NCBI GenBank assembly: GCA_030762935.1
Contig: CM060898.1
Location: 95,648,781 to 95,712,780, forward strand
DNA: 64,000 nucleotides
Direction: 5' to 3'
From: Hymenopus coronatus
Lineage: Eukaryota; Arthropoda; Insecta; Mantodea; Hymenopodidae
Shown: piece after piece, positions 10,953 to 23,060 of the stretch
Layout: every line of letters starts with the position of its first letter
Position numbering within the stretch: the stretch's first letter is position 1
Translations under genes and position numbers: made by a program
Notes under the pieces: generated by a model
The model's input: only the letters and a program-made list of their open reading frames with translations
Database searches by the model: none
What the model was told of the DNA's origin: nothing

Positions 10953-12205
10953 ACTTTCTCTATGTACATACTCGTACAATCTACTTAGAGAGTAGAGATG
11001 TAGTTTATTCTACCCAAACATTCGATCTCTAGATTTAACCGCAAATAGATATTTTGACCTCCCCAGAATTAGAAAAACACTTTTAGGAAAATGTCGCGGG
11101 TATGATTGTCTATGTGGATCTGTATACAGCATAATTCAATAACACAAAGTCAGTTAAATACCTAACTTGGGGTTGAGTTCCGATCTTCCAAGGAAGTGAC
11201 ACGAAGATCTTCAAGAAAATCCCTTCACCCTAGGATACATTATTTCATGAAATGTGTTCAAAATTTTCGATTTTCTTAAAATGTTTGTACTAATTTTGAT
11301 TAAATGCGTGTAATAAGGATATTTACACACTAAAAAAATATATATCTGGTAGTTCCATGGAACAGTCTCTGAAGTCCTCTTCGTTCTGAATGGATAGAGA
11401 CAAACACTTTCTACATAGAAAGTGTAGATCTTGCCAAAAACACATAATTTATGTGCAATACATTTTTGTTGTGAAGTTAATAATTTCTAAAATATTCCTT
11501 TTTATTGGTTTCAATTTTCCCATACTGATACTTTTCTCAAATGGGAAGTAGTTATTCCCAGTTTTCATCCTGGTCAAGCAAAGAGAGTGGGATTTTAGTA
11601 CCACCATATAGCAGCCGACTTTTAAAAGATTCGAATATTTAGCTTATTGTATTCACCACTCCAAAATATCTTTGCATGAAACATTCTTCAAAAGTTTTAA
11701 TTTTCTCAAAAATGGGTCTATCGAAGTTGTTGACATATTTTCATGACAAATTATATGTATAGCTTGAATTTTTTTGGGAGTAACCTCTGAAAAGCTCTTC
11801 ATTCTGGATGTCTTTTGCATAAATGGTAAACCGTAATGCATAGATAACATATATAGTGTATGTGTCTGTATGTATGTATTTTTTTATTTTGAGAGAGCTA
11901 TATTTTCCATGCTGTTGGCTTTAATTTTAAGTTACTTAAACCTTCCTCAAAGGGAATGTTCCCCTTTCGTTTCATCTATATTTTGTTTTACTCCTGGCCG
12001 TGCAAAGCGAACCGAATTTCAATTGTTTCACATAACGACCAGCTTTTTAAAAGATCTGACTATTGCTTTCGCCTTATTTCTGTTCTTTTTAAAAGGAAAC
12101 ATTTTAGCTAGTGTTTATTTTGGTTAGCGTGATGTAGAAAAAAAAAGAATTTTTTTAAGAATAGTTTATTTGTCGAATAGATAGAGAAAGTCTTGTGAAT
12201 TAGAT
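10948..12205 (+). repeat. ACTTTCTCTA repeat, F copies, rearranged
   Basis: An F start at TTTTTTACTTTCTCTATG is followed by F blocks in order to about 11545. F middle blocks then recur (11655-11850), followed by an F distal part ending ATAGAGAAAGTCTTGTGAAT. The repeated middle shows at least two copies joined. Confidence 0.65.
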
Positions 12206-12779
12206 ATTTATTATTATTTATCTTTTACCACATTAGTTCCCTATAAAATTATTATAAATTTAATGAAACATTAATTCCCATATTAAGTAGACAGTAAACC
12301 ATCGTGTTTTGAGAAAGTCATGCAAGGTTAATGCATTAATTTTTTTACTTGCTTGAAAACACATGTAACGCATAAATTTATCCTTTCCAGTTGGAAAGTA
12401 ATTGAGATTGTTGTTAAGATGAAGAGTTATGTTTCCAGCTGATATAACCAATATAAGAGCACATGTACTGCTCTTGATAATAATCAGCCACTTCCAAATG
12501 CTCATCAGACTGTGAGAATCAGTGCTTCAGATTTCTTGAGATACCCGCTAATTGATCTTAAAAGAAAGACTTGAAGTCTTAACAAACGTTAGATATTTAT
12601 TTATGGATGTAATGGCGTTTGGAGCGTAAAGATAACATAGCTAATTGACAAGTGAAGGTTTTTTGTCTCAATTACTGACAAGTGGAGAGCACGAGTGATT
12701 CATTATGCTCCCATTGCATTTCTGCTGTGTTAGCAAATATAAAATAGATTAATTGTATTAATATTGTAAAAACAGAAAG
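12206..12779. other. Unassigned AT-rich sequence
   Basis: I see no coding region, known repeat or RNA gene here. Confidence 0.4.
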
Positions 12780-13039
12780 CGAGAGAATCGGAGTCTGTGT
12801 ATGTACGTGTGTGTATGTGTGGGCGCACGGTAATCTCCGAAACCCAACCGATTTTAAAACGCTTGAAAACTAGTACAAACATGTAGAATTAGTCAAATGA
12901 AGAATCTGTGAAATTTGACCAAAAACTATCAAAGATTCACAAAGACAGTAACAAAAACGATATGAATTGTACACTTTAAGGTAATGAATGTATGATTTTA
13001 CCCATTTGGGACACTTTAAACACAAATTAACTAAAGCTA

Positions 13040-14216
13040 CTTGGGCTGTCCCAGAAGTACCCGACCTGTATAGATAGCGGTAGTTGGATCAAACAACAAC
13101 TATGGTAAAAATTACCAACATTAGAAATCTTAAGTTTGAAGTTTGACGATTTTACATTGTTTAGCATTTGTTTGGCCATCATTAGTGAAGGCCCTCATAT
13201 TAAAGCTAAGCTAGATTCTCCTTTGGGGGAGTCTGCTCCTTCGTTTACAACAGTGAAATATTGAGTGGCAGAACTTAAGCGCGGCCGTACGAGCTGCCAA
13301 GACGAACATCGCAGTGGTCGATCAAATAAGGTTACCAGTCCAGAAATTGCAAAGAAAATCCACAAAGTGGTATTGGATGACCGTCGACTGGAAGTGCGCG
13401 AGCAAGCATTTCAAAGAGTTCTGTACATCGCAAATTGACTGAAAATTTGGATATGAGAAAGTTGTGTGCAAGGTAGGTACGGCACAATAGAACAAAAGCA
13501 GCGTCGTGAGGATGTTTCAGTCGAGTCTTTGGCAATGTTTCTCTACAATACAACTGAGTTTTTGCGTCGATTCATAGCAATGGGTGAAACCTAGATTTGT
13601 CACTTCACACCTGAGATGAAGGAACAATCAAAACATTGAATTGGGAGGGGAGAATCGGCTTCAAAGAAGGCGAAGACAGTTCCATTTACAGGCAAGGTCA
13701 TAGCGACAGTTTTCTGGGTCGACCACGGAATAATTTTAATTTATTATCTCAAAAAAGGAAAAGAATTCAATGGCGAATATTGTGCGAACTTGTTGCAACG
13801 TTTGAGTGATGAGGTCGAGTAAAACCGGCCGCATTTAGCGAAAAAGAAAGCTTTGTTTCATTAAGACAATGCACCAGTTCACACATCCATTATCGCCATG
13901 GCGAAAATCAATGAGTTAAGGTTCGAATTGCTTCCTCATGCACCCTATTCGCCAGATTTAACCCCTCTGATTATTTTCTGTTTTCAAACTTGAAGAAATG
14001 GCTTGGTGGTAGAAGATTCGCCAACAATGAAAAGACGTGGTCTGCAGTTGATGGTTATTTTGCAGATCTTGATAGATCTGACTATAAACAGAGTATCGAA
14101 GCTATTGAACTCGCTGGGAAAACTGTATCGAGCTGAAAGAAGACTATGTAGAGAAATAAAGATGTGTTTCCCCAAAACTGTTGTGCTTTTTTTTTTGTTT
14201 TCTGGGACAGCCCTCG
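13040..14216 (+). mobile_element. Mariner element A, decayed, with TIRs and TA duplication
   Basis: The ends read CTTGGGCTGTCCCAGAAG on the left and, reversed, CGAGGGCTGTCCCAGAAA on the right. Each is flanked by TA (13038-13039 and 14217-14218). The length of about 1.18 kb is typical of mariner. It sits inside Rep2, and the uninterrupted target sequence is present in the other Rep2 copy at 42220. Confidence 0.9.
13170..14159 (+). pseudogene. Mariner transposase remnant (element A)
   Basis: Mariner transposases cut and paste the element through a D,D34D active site. Readable pieces, in several frames, are GESAPSFTTVKYWVAELKRG with CQDEHRSGRS (N-terminal helix-turn-helix region), MGETWI (catalytic first Asp replaced by Gly near 13580), a DNAPVHTS block near 13866, a SPDL motif near 13951 with a frame change just after it, LKKWLGG near 13990, and DYVEK before the stop at 14157-14159. 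The start codon is lost and several stops and shifts are present, so it cannot be active. Confidence 0.85.
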
Positions 14217-14350
14217 TATAAATAGGTAGGCGTATGCAGCCACTCCGTACTTTAAACCTTATTTTCTCGCAAACATTTTTCCAACACTTTTCCATACTAA
14301 AATGTTCCACACGATCCAATTTTTCAATAAAATATTTAAAAAATGTATAT

Positions 14351-14863
14351 TGCCATTCAAAAGTACATTAAAGTACGTTCTTATACCTACTTTTTTCAAA
14401 ATAATGCTCGTAGTTTGAGCAATAAATTATTAAATTTTGAAAAATCCAGAGTGTTGGAGAGTAGAGAAAATAATATTTTTTCTTCGTTACTTATGGCTAA
14501 TGTAAGGAAATATAGTACGAAAGATCTATCTTTGTTGTAAAACTGGGTTTTGAAGTGTGTATCTTTTTAAAAAGGCGTCATTTTTATTACAAGTAAATAT
14601 TTAGAAATAAACAATTATATTTAAACAGACATGCATTCTATCATTTTGATACATGGCAAAAATATCACTATTATTTTGTATAACAACCAGTATAAATTTC
14701 AAAGATGTCTTATATACTGTGGATTTTACAAATTTCTCAGCTGCATCACCTTAAACAACATTCTTGCTGACTTTTCATTGAGAATGCCATGTAGTGAAAG
14801 CCATGCCAAAAAATACCTGGTATGATACTTTCGCATTCTGTTATCTGCTCACTTTTATACATT
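14351..14863. other. Unassigned AT-rich sequence
   Basis: I see no gene or repeat. Two open frames of about 65 codons here look random. Confidence 0.35.
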
Positions 14864-14871
14864 ATTTATAC
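14864..14871. repeat. hAT target-site duplication, left copy
   Basis: ATTTATAC, identical to 17348-17355. An 8-bp duplication is diagnostic of hAT transposition. Confidence 0.93.
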
Positions 14872-17347
14872 CAGTGTTTCCCAACCTTTTGAAGTTCACG
14901 GCACCCTTGGGAATAACATTAAACACAAGCGGCACCCTTCCTTGAATTAAAAGAAAATTAAGCTTAATATCTTAATTTATTGAAATATTATATAATACCA
15001 TAACATAATACAGTAAACTTTACTACAATCACTGAGTAAAAATACATCAATAAATTTTGTTCCATTAATGATTAATGTGAAACTTGTGATTGATGCTTAG
15101 AGCACAGGTATGTGATGTCGGGTCTTACAGTTGACAGTGAAACACACAAATCATCCTCAAGGTTATTCAGTCTATTTCTTGCTTTGCATTTTATTGTCCC
15201 CATAGCAGAGAAGGCTTGCTCGCATAGATAGGATGTTGAAAAGGGCAAAAGTGCGTTAATTGCTTTCTTCATTAGGTTATGGTACTCCTCTCTCCGTTGA
15301 AGCCAAAAACTGGCCACCGACGCCTCATTCTTGGTGAACTTACCTTTGAGTGTGGAAACAGCGCAAAGATCAATAAATTCATCTCGTTCGCAAGCAGTGA
15401 AATCTATTTCCTCTGCACTATCTACGAAATCAAATGGCGAGACAACCCAGTCGAGATTCGTAGTGGAAATAGTTGGAAAGTACGCATCTATTGCATCTTG
15501 CAATCTTGATAAGTGATCATAAATGCGGTCTTTCAGTTTACCCAGATCTTTACCTCCTGCCACGTTAAGAAGAGATGGAAATTTCGACAAATCTCCTTTT
15601 TGAACTGCAGACTTCCAAGAACTAAGTTTTCTTTTAAAACCTTTCATTTTATTGGTTGAGGAAATTGATTATTGTTTCATGTCGACATGCATCGAAACAT
15701 TCAGTTCATTCAGGTTATGAAAAATATCTGCCAGATACGACAGTTCAAAACACCAAGAATCACTTAGCAAGAGCTCATGAAATGTGTCTTGATTTTCATC
15801 CTTAAAAAAAGTTTTTAGCTGTTCTTTAAGTTCGAGAAACCGGTTCAATTCACGACCCCGCGACAAACACCTTACTTCTGTGTGAAGTAACAAAGAGGTA
15901 TGAGCTGCATCCGTTGCGCGACATAACTGTTCAAAAAATCTCCACTTTAAAGGTCGAGACTTCATATAGTTCACCATTTTCACAACTTGGTTAAACACTT
16001 CAGCAAAATCTTCATTACACGCTTTCACGACTAATGCCTCTCTATGCAGAAAACAGTGAGTTATAATAATGGATGGATTTTCATTGAGAGCTCTGGCAGT
16101 AAAACCTTTAATTTTCCCAGACATAGATGGTGCACCATCTGTACATATACCACAACAGTCTTTCCATGAAAGATCATGATCATTGAGATAGGAATTAATA
16201 GAAACGAAAATATCATGGCCTGTGGTTGTAGTCTCCAGCGGTCTACAGAACAGAAACTGTTCACTAATATCTTTTTCATCAATATATCTGATAAAACCAA
16301 GGAGTTCCGGTTTGTCACCAATATCGAGACTCTCATCTACTTGCAAAGCAAATGTTCTATAAGTTTTTATTTTCTCTGTGACTTGTTCGTTGATATTGCA
16401 TGACATTTCAGATATCCTGCGGCTGATTGTGCTGTTGGACAGAGGAACTTTCGAAATTTGATTAGCTGCTCCTTCGCCAAGTATTGTTGAAGCTATAATT
16501 TGACATGCAGGGCCAATGATTTCCTCTCCAAGAGTATGAGGTTTCTTTTTTTTAGCTATCAGTTCTGCTACTTTAAATGAGACTTCAAGAGCAGTATCAC
16601 CTATGGTCATTCTCTTTACCATTCGCACAGCTGTTTTCTTCTCCCCTTCTAATATATGTGAAAAATACATTACATTTTTCTGTGACACACTAGGATGCCT
16701 TGTTGTAAGATGCCGCTTCAGTTTGCTAGGTACCATGGCCTCATTGCTAAGTTATTTCGCCACAAACTAAACACACAGGGATAGGGTTTTCCTCGTTGTT
16801 ATTCCACTTAAATCCATACGCTAAGTAACTGTCCTGGTATGTTCTTTTCTTTCGTTTGTCTTCTTTATGTGGTGAATTCGACGGTCCGGGAGAAACTGTA
16901 AGATTTGGCTTCTTAAAGCAAGCAGTAGGAGCCGACTGTTCACTTTCACTGTCCTGGCGTTTACGTTTAACAATGAACTTATCCATAGCTAAACACTGTG
17001 AATCAACGCGAGGAAGACAACTGAAAGCGCCAAGCGGCGTACACTTTTATATATTGATGTCGAAATCTCGGGAATGTTCATGAGTAGTCTCGGGAATGTT
17101 CGGCAGGGTATAGCTGTAGTGCCATCTGTGGGATACTAGTATAACTGAATTATTGAAATGAATCGACCACTATCACCATCTGCCGTGCATGAGAGTAATT
17201 GATTTGACTTATTTTATTTGAAGACCTTACAAGACTTAAGGCTTCAGTAGAAGGTATTTTTTTTTGTTTATCTCAATATCTCGCGGCACCCCTTAGTGAA
17301 TCACACGGCACCCTAGGGTGCCGGGGCACACCGGTTGGGAACCGTTG
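14872..17347 (-). mobile_element. hAT DNA transposon, nearly complete (2,476 bp)
   Basis: The element is bounded by a perfect 8-bp duplication. The termini are CAGTGTTTCCCAACC on the left and, reversed, CAACGGTTCCCAACC on the right, and the G+C-rich motif GGCACCC is repeated inside both ends. It encodes one BED-finger transposase on the minus strand with one frameshift and one stop, so it is among the youngest insertions in the window. Confidence 0.95.
15072..16986 (-). pseudogene. hAT transposase, ZBED5-like, two lesions
   Basis: This is a cut-and-paste transposase of the type that gave rise to vertebrate ZBED5/FAM200-like genes. In order from the ATG at 16986: a basic N-terminus; a BED zinc finger (CLVCG, then SKLKRHLTTRH); an RNase-H-like core with LQVDES and CTDGAPSM carrying catalytic Asp residues; a helical insertion; and the C-terminal hAT dimerisation region (FWLQRREEY to CEQAFSAMG). 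Lesions: a one-base frameshift inside the BED finger at about 16740-16750, and a TAA at 15669-15671 with the frame open on both sides. The total of about 635 codons is normal for the group. A fully intact source copy elsewhere in this genome is likely. Confidence 0.92.
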
Positions 17348-17355
17348 ATTTATAC
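17348..17355. repeat. hAT target-site duplication, right copy
   Basis: ATTTATAC, a perfect match to 14864-14871. Confidence 0.93.
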
Positions 17356-17444
17356 TGTTCCCAAACCATCTTATTCATCTAGCTGCTTCTAAAAATCGGG
17401 ATAATCACTTGCAGAAATGATCCAATCACATATTACCTACTACC

Positions 17445-17528
17445 TATACCCAGTGAAATCTCGGTATTGAATTTTAGGTGGAATGCAATGCCTTCTCTGC
17501 CTGTGTACTAAGTAGAGAAAGTAAAATT
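17445..17528 (-). repeat. ACTTTCTCTA repeat, R tail fragment
   Basis: It contains the GTGAAATCTCGGTATTGAAT block and ends AGTAGAGAAAGTAAAA. Confidence 0.7.
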
Positions 17529-17742
17529 TCAATGAGAAGCTAGATTTCCAAAATGTACAAATAAATATTATAATCCATAGCTGATGTTAAGGAAAATATA
17601 AACGTATATAGGACAATTAATTCATTTATACAAAAAGGAAGCTAAATTTTGAAGAAACTATATACCAGATTTAATTGAATAATGAATCAAAACTAAACTT
17701 CATTACTACAAGTGTTATAACGTTCAGAGAAGTGAAGCTTGC

Positions 17743-17930
17743 TTACCCCTGTTCCTCATTGACTGGTTTTAATTTGAAGTAGCCCCGTTGCGTTCTGCAA
17801 CACTTTAAACGCAAGAACGGATATACATACATCAAATACCAAGCATTGGATCACCTGGTATGCACTTCATGACACTGGACAACTAGAAATTCTGTGATCA
17901 AGAAACCACTGTAAAGGTGGCCCAATTTAC
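17743..17930. repeat. Long-TIR (foldback) element, partial copy FB3
   Basis: 17770-17860 matches, in reverse, the arm shared by FB1 and FB2 (GTTGCAGAAC, ACGGGGCTA, then a terminal AGGTGATCCAA motif). A second terminus-like AAGGTGGCCCAA lies at 17912. The intervening arm is missing or diverged. Confidence 0.55.
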
Positions 17931-17999
17931 GCTGACATGGCGTGATGGAACTTGAATTAAATAATCATAATGACCAGTAGCAGAAATGCTTTTATTACA

Positions 18000-18425
18000 T
18001 ATGTGTGTGTATACATAAGGGAAATAAGTGCATGCATTAGGTTAAAGTGTAGTCAAATTCTTTAAGAGCTGTGATGACACCGAAATACCGTTCTCATTGA
18101 ATAACTAGGATGGTTAAAACATCTAAGTGTTCCATTCACATGACCTTTTCTAGCTGTTCCAAATAGAAACTGTTCTTACAAAAGATTATTCTTTAACTAC
18201 ATCATGCTAATCGACATAAATATTAGCAGAATTGTCTTATTACTTGCTTCGTTATAAACAGAAGGAAAATAAAAATAAAGGGAAACTCAATCTTTTAAAA
18301 GCTAGTCGCTATGTGAAACAATTGAGGTTTGGTTCGCTTTCCACGGTCCCTTTTGAGAAAAGATAGGTAGTTTAAAATTGTAACTAATAACAAGGAATAT
18401 CTCAAAAACGGTTAACTCTACAAGA
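18000..18425 (-). repeat. ACTTTCTCTA repeat, two R fragments
   Basis: A diverged R interior (18018-18115) is followed by an R head starting at AACATCTAAGTGTTCCATTC and running to GGTTAACTCTACAAG. Confidence 0.7.
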
Positions 18426-19561
18426 AAAATCTGATGAGCTACATTCACATAACTTTCTCTAGCTGTTCCACTTCTATTCTTACTAAAAATTTATTTTATC
18501 TACATCATTAACATTATAAACATTAGCAGAATTGGTCTTATTACTTGCTTCCTTGTAAGTAGAAGGGAAATAAGGGAATGCATAATGCTAGCTGGTCGCG
18601 ATGCGGAACAACTGAGATTCTGTTCGTTTTGCATGATCCGGTGAGAAAAGTTAGGTAGTTTAAAACAGAAACCAATAATAAGGAATATCTCAAAAACAGT
18701 CATCTCAATATACGTTTTTCTCAACAAGAAAAACTTATATTATATAAATTATGTGTTTTAACGAGATCTAGGTAGGTATATTTTTTGTGTTTTAAGATTT
18801 TGTCTATCTCTTACGGTTTAATCATTATGCAAAATTCTGCAAAACTCATCCAGAATAAAGAGATCTTCAGAGAATGATCGCAGAAAATTCAAAATATACA
18901 TTTTATTTGTGATAATGTAATTATCTTAAATATACGGCATTTTAGTCAAAATCGTCCGAGTCATTTTTAAGAAAAACAAAATTTTCAAAAAAATTTCCAT
19001 GTAAAGGATAGTTTGAGGAAGAGGGATTTTTTTTTTTAAATCTTCTTGTCATATTCCTTTGAAGATACCAAACATAAATACCAAGTTTCTTTTTTTTTTC
19101 TTCTTTTTTAAAATTTTTTTAACAAAACAGTAACGGAGTCTGATCAGGACTCCGGTACTGTATCCCTATTTACATTTCCCCCCGTAGGTTTTACTGATTA
19201 CTGGTTTACTGGTTTTACTGTTTCTTTTACAAACATATACACATTGCACAAACATATAACATCCATGCCCAAGGCGGGACTCGAACCCACGATCCCCTGC
19301 CCAAGAAGCACCAAAGCGAGACGCTTTAGCGAGCGTGGCCATGGGGACCGGCCTTTTTAACTTTTCGTTTTGGAGCTATGCTGTCTACAGACACACACAA
19401 ATGGAGTTTTTTCTAAAAATGCTCATTTCGGACTCAGGGAACTTCAAAACATATATCTGCGGTGAAATCTCGACATCAAACTTTTGGGTGCAATACAATA
19501 CCTTCTCTAGCTACTGTGTGCATTATATGTACCTACATACGTGCTGAGAGAAGACATAAAT
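18426..19561 (-). repeat. ACTTTCTCTA repeat, full R copy with a SINE inside
   Basis: The head starts AATCTGATGAGCTACATTC and the tail ends near 19561. The body is interrupted at the TACCAAGTTT block by the SINE at 19090-19353, after which TTAACTTTTCGTTTT resumes the repeat. Confidence 0.82.
19090..19353 (-). mobile_element. tRNA-derived SINE 1
   Basis: On the minus strand the head contains an A-box-like TGGCCACGCTCGCTAAAGCG and a B box GGTTCGAGTCCC, the internal Pol III promoter of a tRNA. The body holds the palindromic hairpin GGAGTC...GACTCC near 19136-19155. The tail is an A-rich run (T-rich as printed) near 19090-19118. Flanking repeat sequence is continuous across it. Confidence 0.8.
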
Positions 19562-20090
19562 TAGCAGCTTGTCATATGGGAAACGTATAAATATTGGAAA
19601 ATTTAAACCAAACACAAGGCATATCTCAGAAATGGTTAAGTTCATAAGAACAATATAAAAATGTATTTGACATTGTGTATTTTAACGTAATCTATTTTTG
19701 TAGTAAGATTGTGTCTATTACTCAAGGTTTACCAGTTATGCAAAAGTGATCCAGAATAAAGAGGGCTTCAGAGGCTATTCCCAGCAAATGAAAATATACA
19801 TTTTATTTGTAATGTATAGTTATATATTATACTTTAATGAAAATCGTTAGAACTGTTTTTGAAAATCGAAAATTCCGTGTAAAGTAAGCTTCTGGCGAGA
19901 GGATATTCTTGGAAATTTTCGTGTCCTATGCTTGTAAGATCTAGAACTTAGCACCAACGTAAGTATTTGTCTACCTTCCTGTTTTGAGCTATACTTTTCA
20001 CAGATACATGCGGACCTTTTCTAAAAAAAATGTATTCTGGGACTTCAAAACACGTATTTCCGGTGAAATCTCTGTATGCAATACAAACCG
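19562..20090 (-). repeat. ACTTTCTCTA repeat, R interior to tail
   Basis: Blocks occur in R order from AAACCAAACACAAGGCATATC to the CCGGTGAAATCTC motif. The final TAGAGAAAG end is missing. Confidence 0.7.
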
Positions 20091-20334
20091 GTGACAAGGA
20101 AATGTTACATATTTTCCGAAATATTTCTTAAAGCTTCTTGCTGCGCTTTTCCTCTAGTTAATGTATGAAAAATGTTCGTGACTTTTTTTTTTTTTTTCCC
20201 CGCATTGAGCTATTCATATAGCAGCTCCTTGCGCACTGCCAATATTTCCAAATAAGATATAAAAACCTTATTGGGCTTTTTAGCTATAAATATTTACAAA
20301 TTTGTCAGTAATAACTGCAAAAACTAGAGGTGTT

Positions 20335-21088
20335 CAGAGGTGATCTAGATAATCAGGATAAACATTAGCAGAATTGAACTTTTAACTTGCTTTCTTGTAA
20401 GAAGAGGAGAAATAATGAAATACACTAAGCTAAAGCAATAGTCAAATCTTTTAAAAGCTAGCCGGTGCGCGAAACAATAGAAATTCGGTTCTCTTTGCAA
20501 AACCCACGGTAAAACAAAAGGAATTGAAACGAAAGCTGTATTTCACTTTCAGAAAAGTTGAAGTAATTTAAAACTGAACCTAATAACACAAAATATCTCG
20601 GAAACATTTAACTAAATAAAAATGTGTATGACATAAATTGTGTGTGTTTAAGGAGATCTACATTTTTTTTGTAGATAGTGAGCTTTTGTCTATCTCTTAT
20701 AGTTTACCAGTTACGCCAAAGTAATCTAGAATGAAGAGGGCTTCAGAGGCCATTCCCAAACAATCCAGGATATATATATATATATTGTTTATTATATAAA
20801 TATATTTAATATATGGTATTTTAATCAAAATCATTAGAACCACTTTTGAGAAAATCGAAAATTTCGAAAAGTCTTCAACTTAAAGGGTAGTTGGGGATTT
20901 ACTTACACGTCCTTGTGTCGCAAACTTGAATGTTACTCTACTTAAATAGCAAGTTTTGTATTTGACCAACTTTTCGTTTTTGAGTTATACCTTCCACAGA
21001 CACATACTCATACACATTTATCGAAAAGTGTTTTTAATGCCTTCTCTACCTATTATATATCTAAAGCATGTAGAGAAAGTACAAATTC
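20335..21088 (-). repeat. ACTTTCTCTA repeat, R copy lacking the head terminus
   Basis: From GATAAACATTAGCAGAATTG to GTAGAGAAAGTACAAA, with a diverged microsatellite. Confidence 0.75.
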
Positions 21089-22058
21089 GATGAGATGCAT
21101 CACACGATTTTCTCTATCACCTCTTCTAAAACTATTGTTACACAATTTATTTTGTCTGCATCATGTTAACCATGATAAATGTTTGCAAAAATTGATTTCG
21201 TTACACATTTCGCTGTGGGTGAATGCAGAATCCTGAAGTGAGTCGCTTTGAAATGCCATGTTCTTTGCATGTCCAGACAGACAGACAGAGAGAGAGAGGC
21301 AGAAGTAAAAAGTAAGAAGTTGAAAACACTATAAAACATTTGATGTATTCCATTCACATGACTTTCTCCACTTCTTCTACAAACAAAGGTCTTACAAAAG
21401 AGTATTCTTTTCTCTACTCCAAGCTAATCGAAATAAGCATTAGCAGAATAGTCTTATTACTTAGTTCCTTTTAACCAGAAAGGAACTAAGGAATACACTA
21501 TGCTAAAGCGATAGTCAAATGTTTTAAAAACTGTTGCTATGCAATTGTCATTGAAATTAGGTTATTTGCATTAGGAGCAAAACAAAAGAAACGCGGACGA
21601 CTTCCTGTTTGGGAAAAGTACTGAGTATTTTAAAATTGCAACCAATAACAAGGAATATCTCGGTAAAGATTACCTCTACAACAAAAATTTGAAAGACATA
21701 AATTGTGTGTTTTGACGAGGTCTAAATTTCTTGTGTAGTAAGTTTTTGTCTATCTCTTACAATTTTAAATCAAAATCCTTTTCGAAAAAAAAAAATCCAC
21801 GTTATGGGTAGTTAGGGGATTTTCTTGAAAATCGTGTCGCATTCTTGGGAGATATTAAACTTAAATACCATGTTTGGTATTTAATTTTTTTTTTGTCCAC
21901 ACACATGCACACACAATAACCATTTTCTAAAAATATTTAGAATGTAATTATTAATTAAATGTAATTATATTTTAATGTAATTCCGGTGAAATCTCGGTAT
22001 CGAATTTTTGGATGAAATACGCTACCTTCTGTGCATATGTGCTAGAGAAAGTAAAAAG
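21089..22058 (-). repeat. ACTTTCTCTA repeat, R fragment then R copy
   Basis: 21095-21320 is a degraded R head with a GACAGACAGAGAGAGAG run. 21330-22058 is a fuller copy from ATTTGATGTATTCCATTCAC to GCTAGAGAAAGTAAAA. Together with upstream copies it forms a head-to-tail series. Confidence 0.72.
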
Positions 22059-22639
22059 TATCTAAAATAAACAATATTGAACACGTTGTTTGCAGAATGC
22101 GGAAAATAAATAACAACTATTCCTATATCGTAGGTATGCCAGCTTTCTTGTTACTAGGTAATGAACTCGGGCAGGAACAAAGAAGATTCGGGTAAAATAT
22201 ACTTTTGTCAGTCTTTTGAGACAGTGGAATGGGGAAGCTAAGGGCGGCACGTGATCGCAATGGGGGCTATTGCAAAGTGCTGCCAAACGAGCCACGAGGA
22301 ACCACTTTTCTATCTCTCTCAAAATACTCTGACCAAGTATAGTGAATAGCTGCCGTTACACAATTCCACTTGGGGAACCTAAAGAAGCAGCAAGGGATAT
22401 TTTGATAAAGGCTAATCCTACAGAAAGTGTTGTTTTTTTTTTCCAGAAATTTAAATGATCTCTGCAGCTTTTTTTTTTTTTTTTTTTCGAGGGGAGGTGA
22501 CACTAACATTTTGGCAGTCATACAAAAGCATACCTACAATGTCCTGTCAAAAGGGAGAGGACTTTACTTTAAACTTAGAAAAATAGCTCAAACATGCCAT
22601 TTTAATCAAATTTGTTGGTTGTATTTTAGAGTAAATAAC
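22059..22639. other. Unassigned sequence
   Basis: No gene is recognised. Poly-T tracts lie at about 22434-22442 and 22470-22488. Confidence 0.35.
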
Positions 22640-22690
22640 AAACATAATTAAAAATCTGGTGCGTTATATTCACCTGACATTCTATACCAG

Positions 22691-23038
22691 GTAGGTATGA
22701 ATTAGGTTGCCTAACCGCCCCATATGTGACGTGTGTAGATATCCCTTCGTGCGTTCAAAGAGCTGCAGAACTCAACGGGGCTATTTCAAGTTAATATCCA
22801 CCCGTGAAGCATTGGCGACAGGAGCCTTCCCTCTACCTGTATTGCTTATTAGCGGAGACGATCAGTGGGTCGCACTCGTCGCGAGGGGTAAAACAAAGGT
22901 CATTCTCACCAGTTCTCCACAGGCGGTTTCTAACTTATAATAGCCCCGTTATGTTCTGCAACTCTTTTAACGCGCGAAGGGATATATGCACACGTTAAAA
23001 CCAGAGCAGTTGGGCCACTTGGTGCATACCTACCTGTC
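22691..23038. mobile_element. Long-TIR (foldback) element FB1
   Basis: Inverted arms of about 65-90 bases are visible. 22727-22794 (GTGTGTAGATATCCCTTCG, CTGCAGAAC, AACGGGGCTATT) is mirrored at 22931-22999. The outer ends AGGTAGGTATG are also inverted (about 22689 and 23020-23030). The centre has no transposase, so it is non-autonomous. Confidence 0.78.
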
Positions 23039-23060
23039 AGCAACGAACTATTCTTACAAT

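Larger units (their letters stand above)
12780..14350 (-). repeat. Rep2 copy A, interrupted by a mariner
   Basis: The sequence outside the mariner (12780-13039 and 14217-14350) is the reverse complement of 42040-42610. Shared blocks include GGTAATCTC...AAACC...GATTTTAA at one end and CTCGCAAACATTTTTCCAAC at the other. The function and class of Rep2 are unknown. Confidence 0.75.

Noticed and set aside
19262..19353. Possible functional tRNA gene
   Set aside because: The A and B boxes are present but no intact acceptor stem or cloverleaf could be read, and it is fused to a SINE body inside another repeat.
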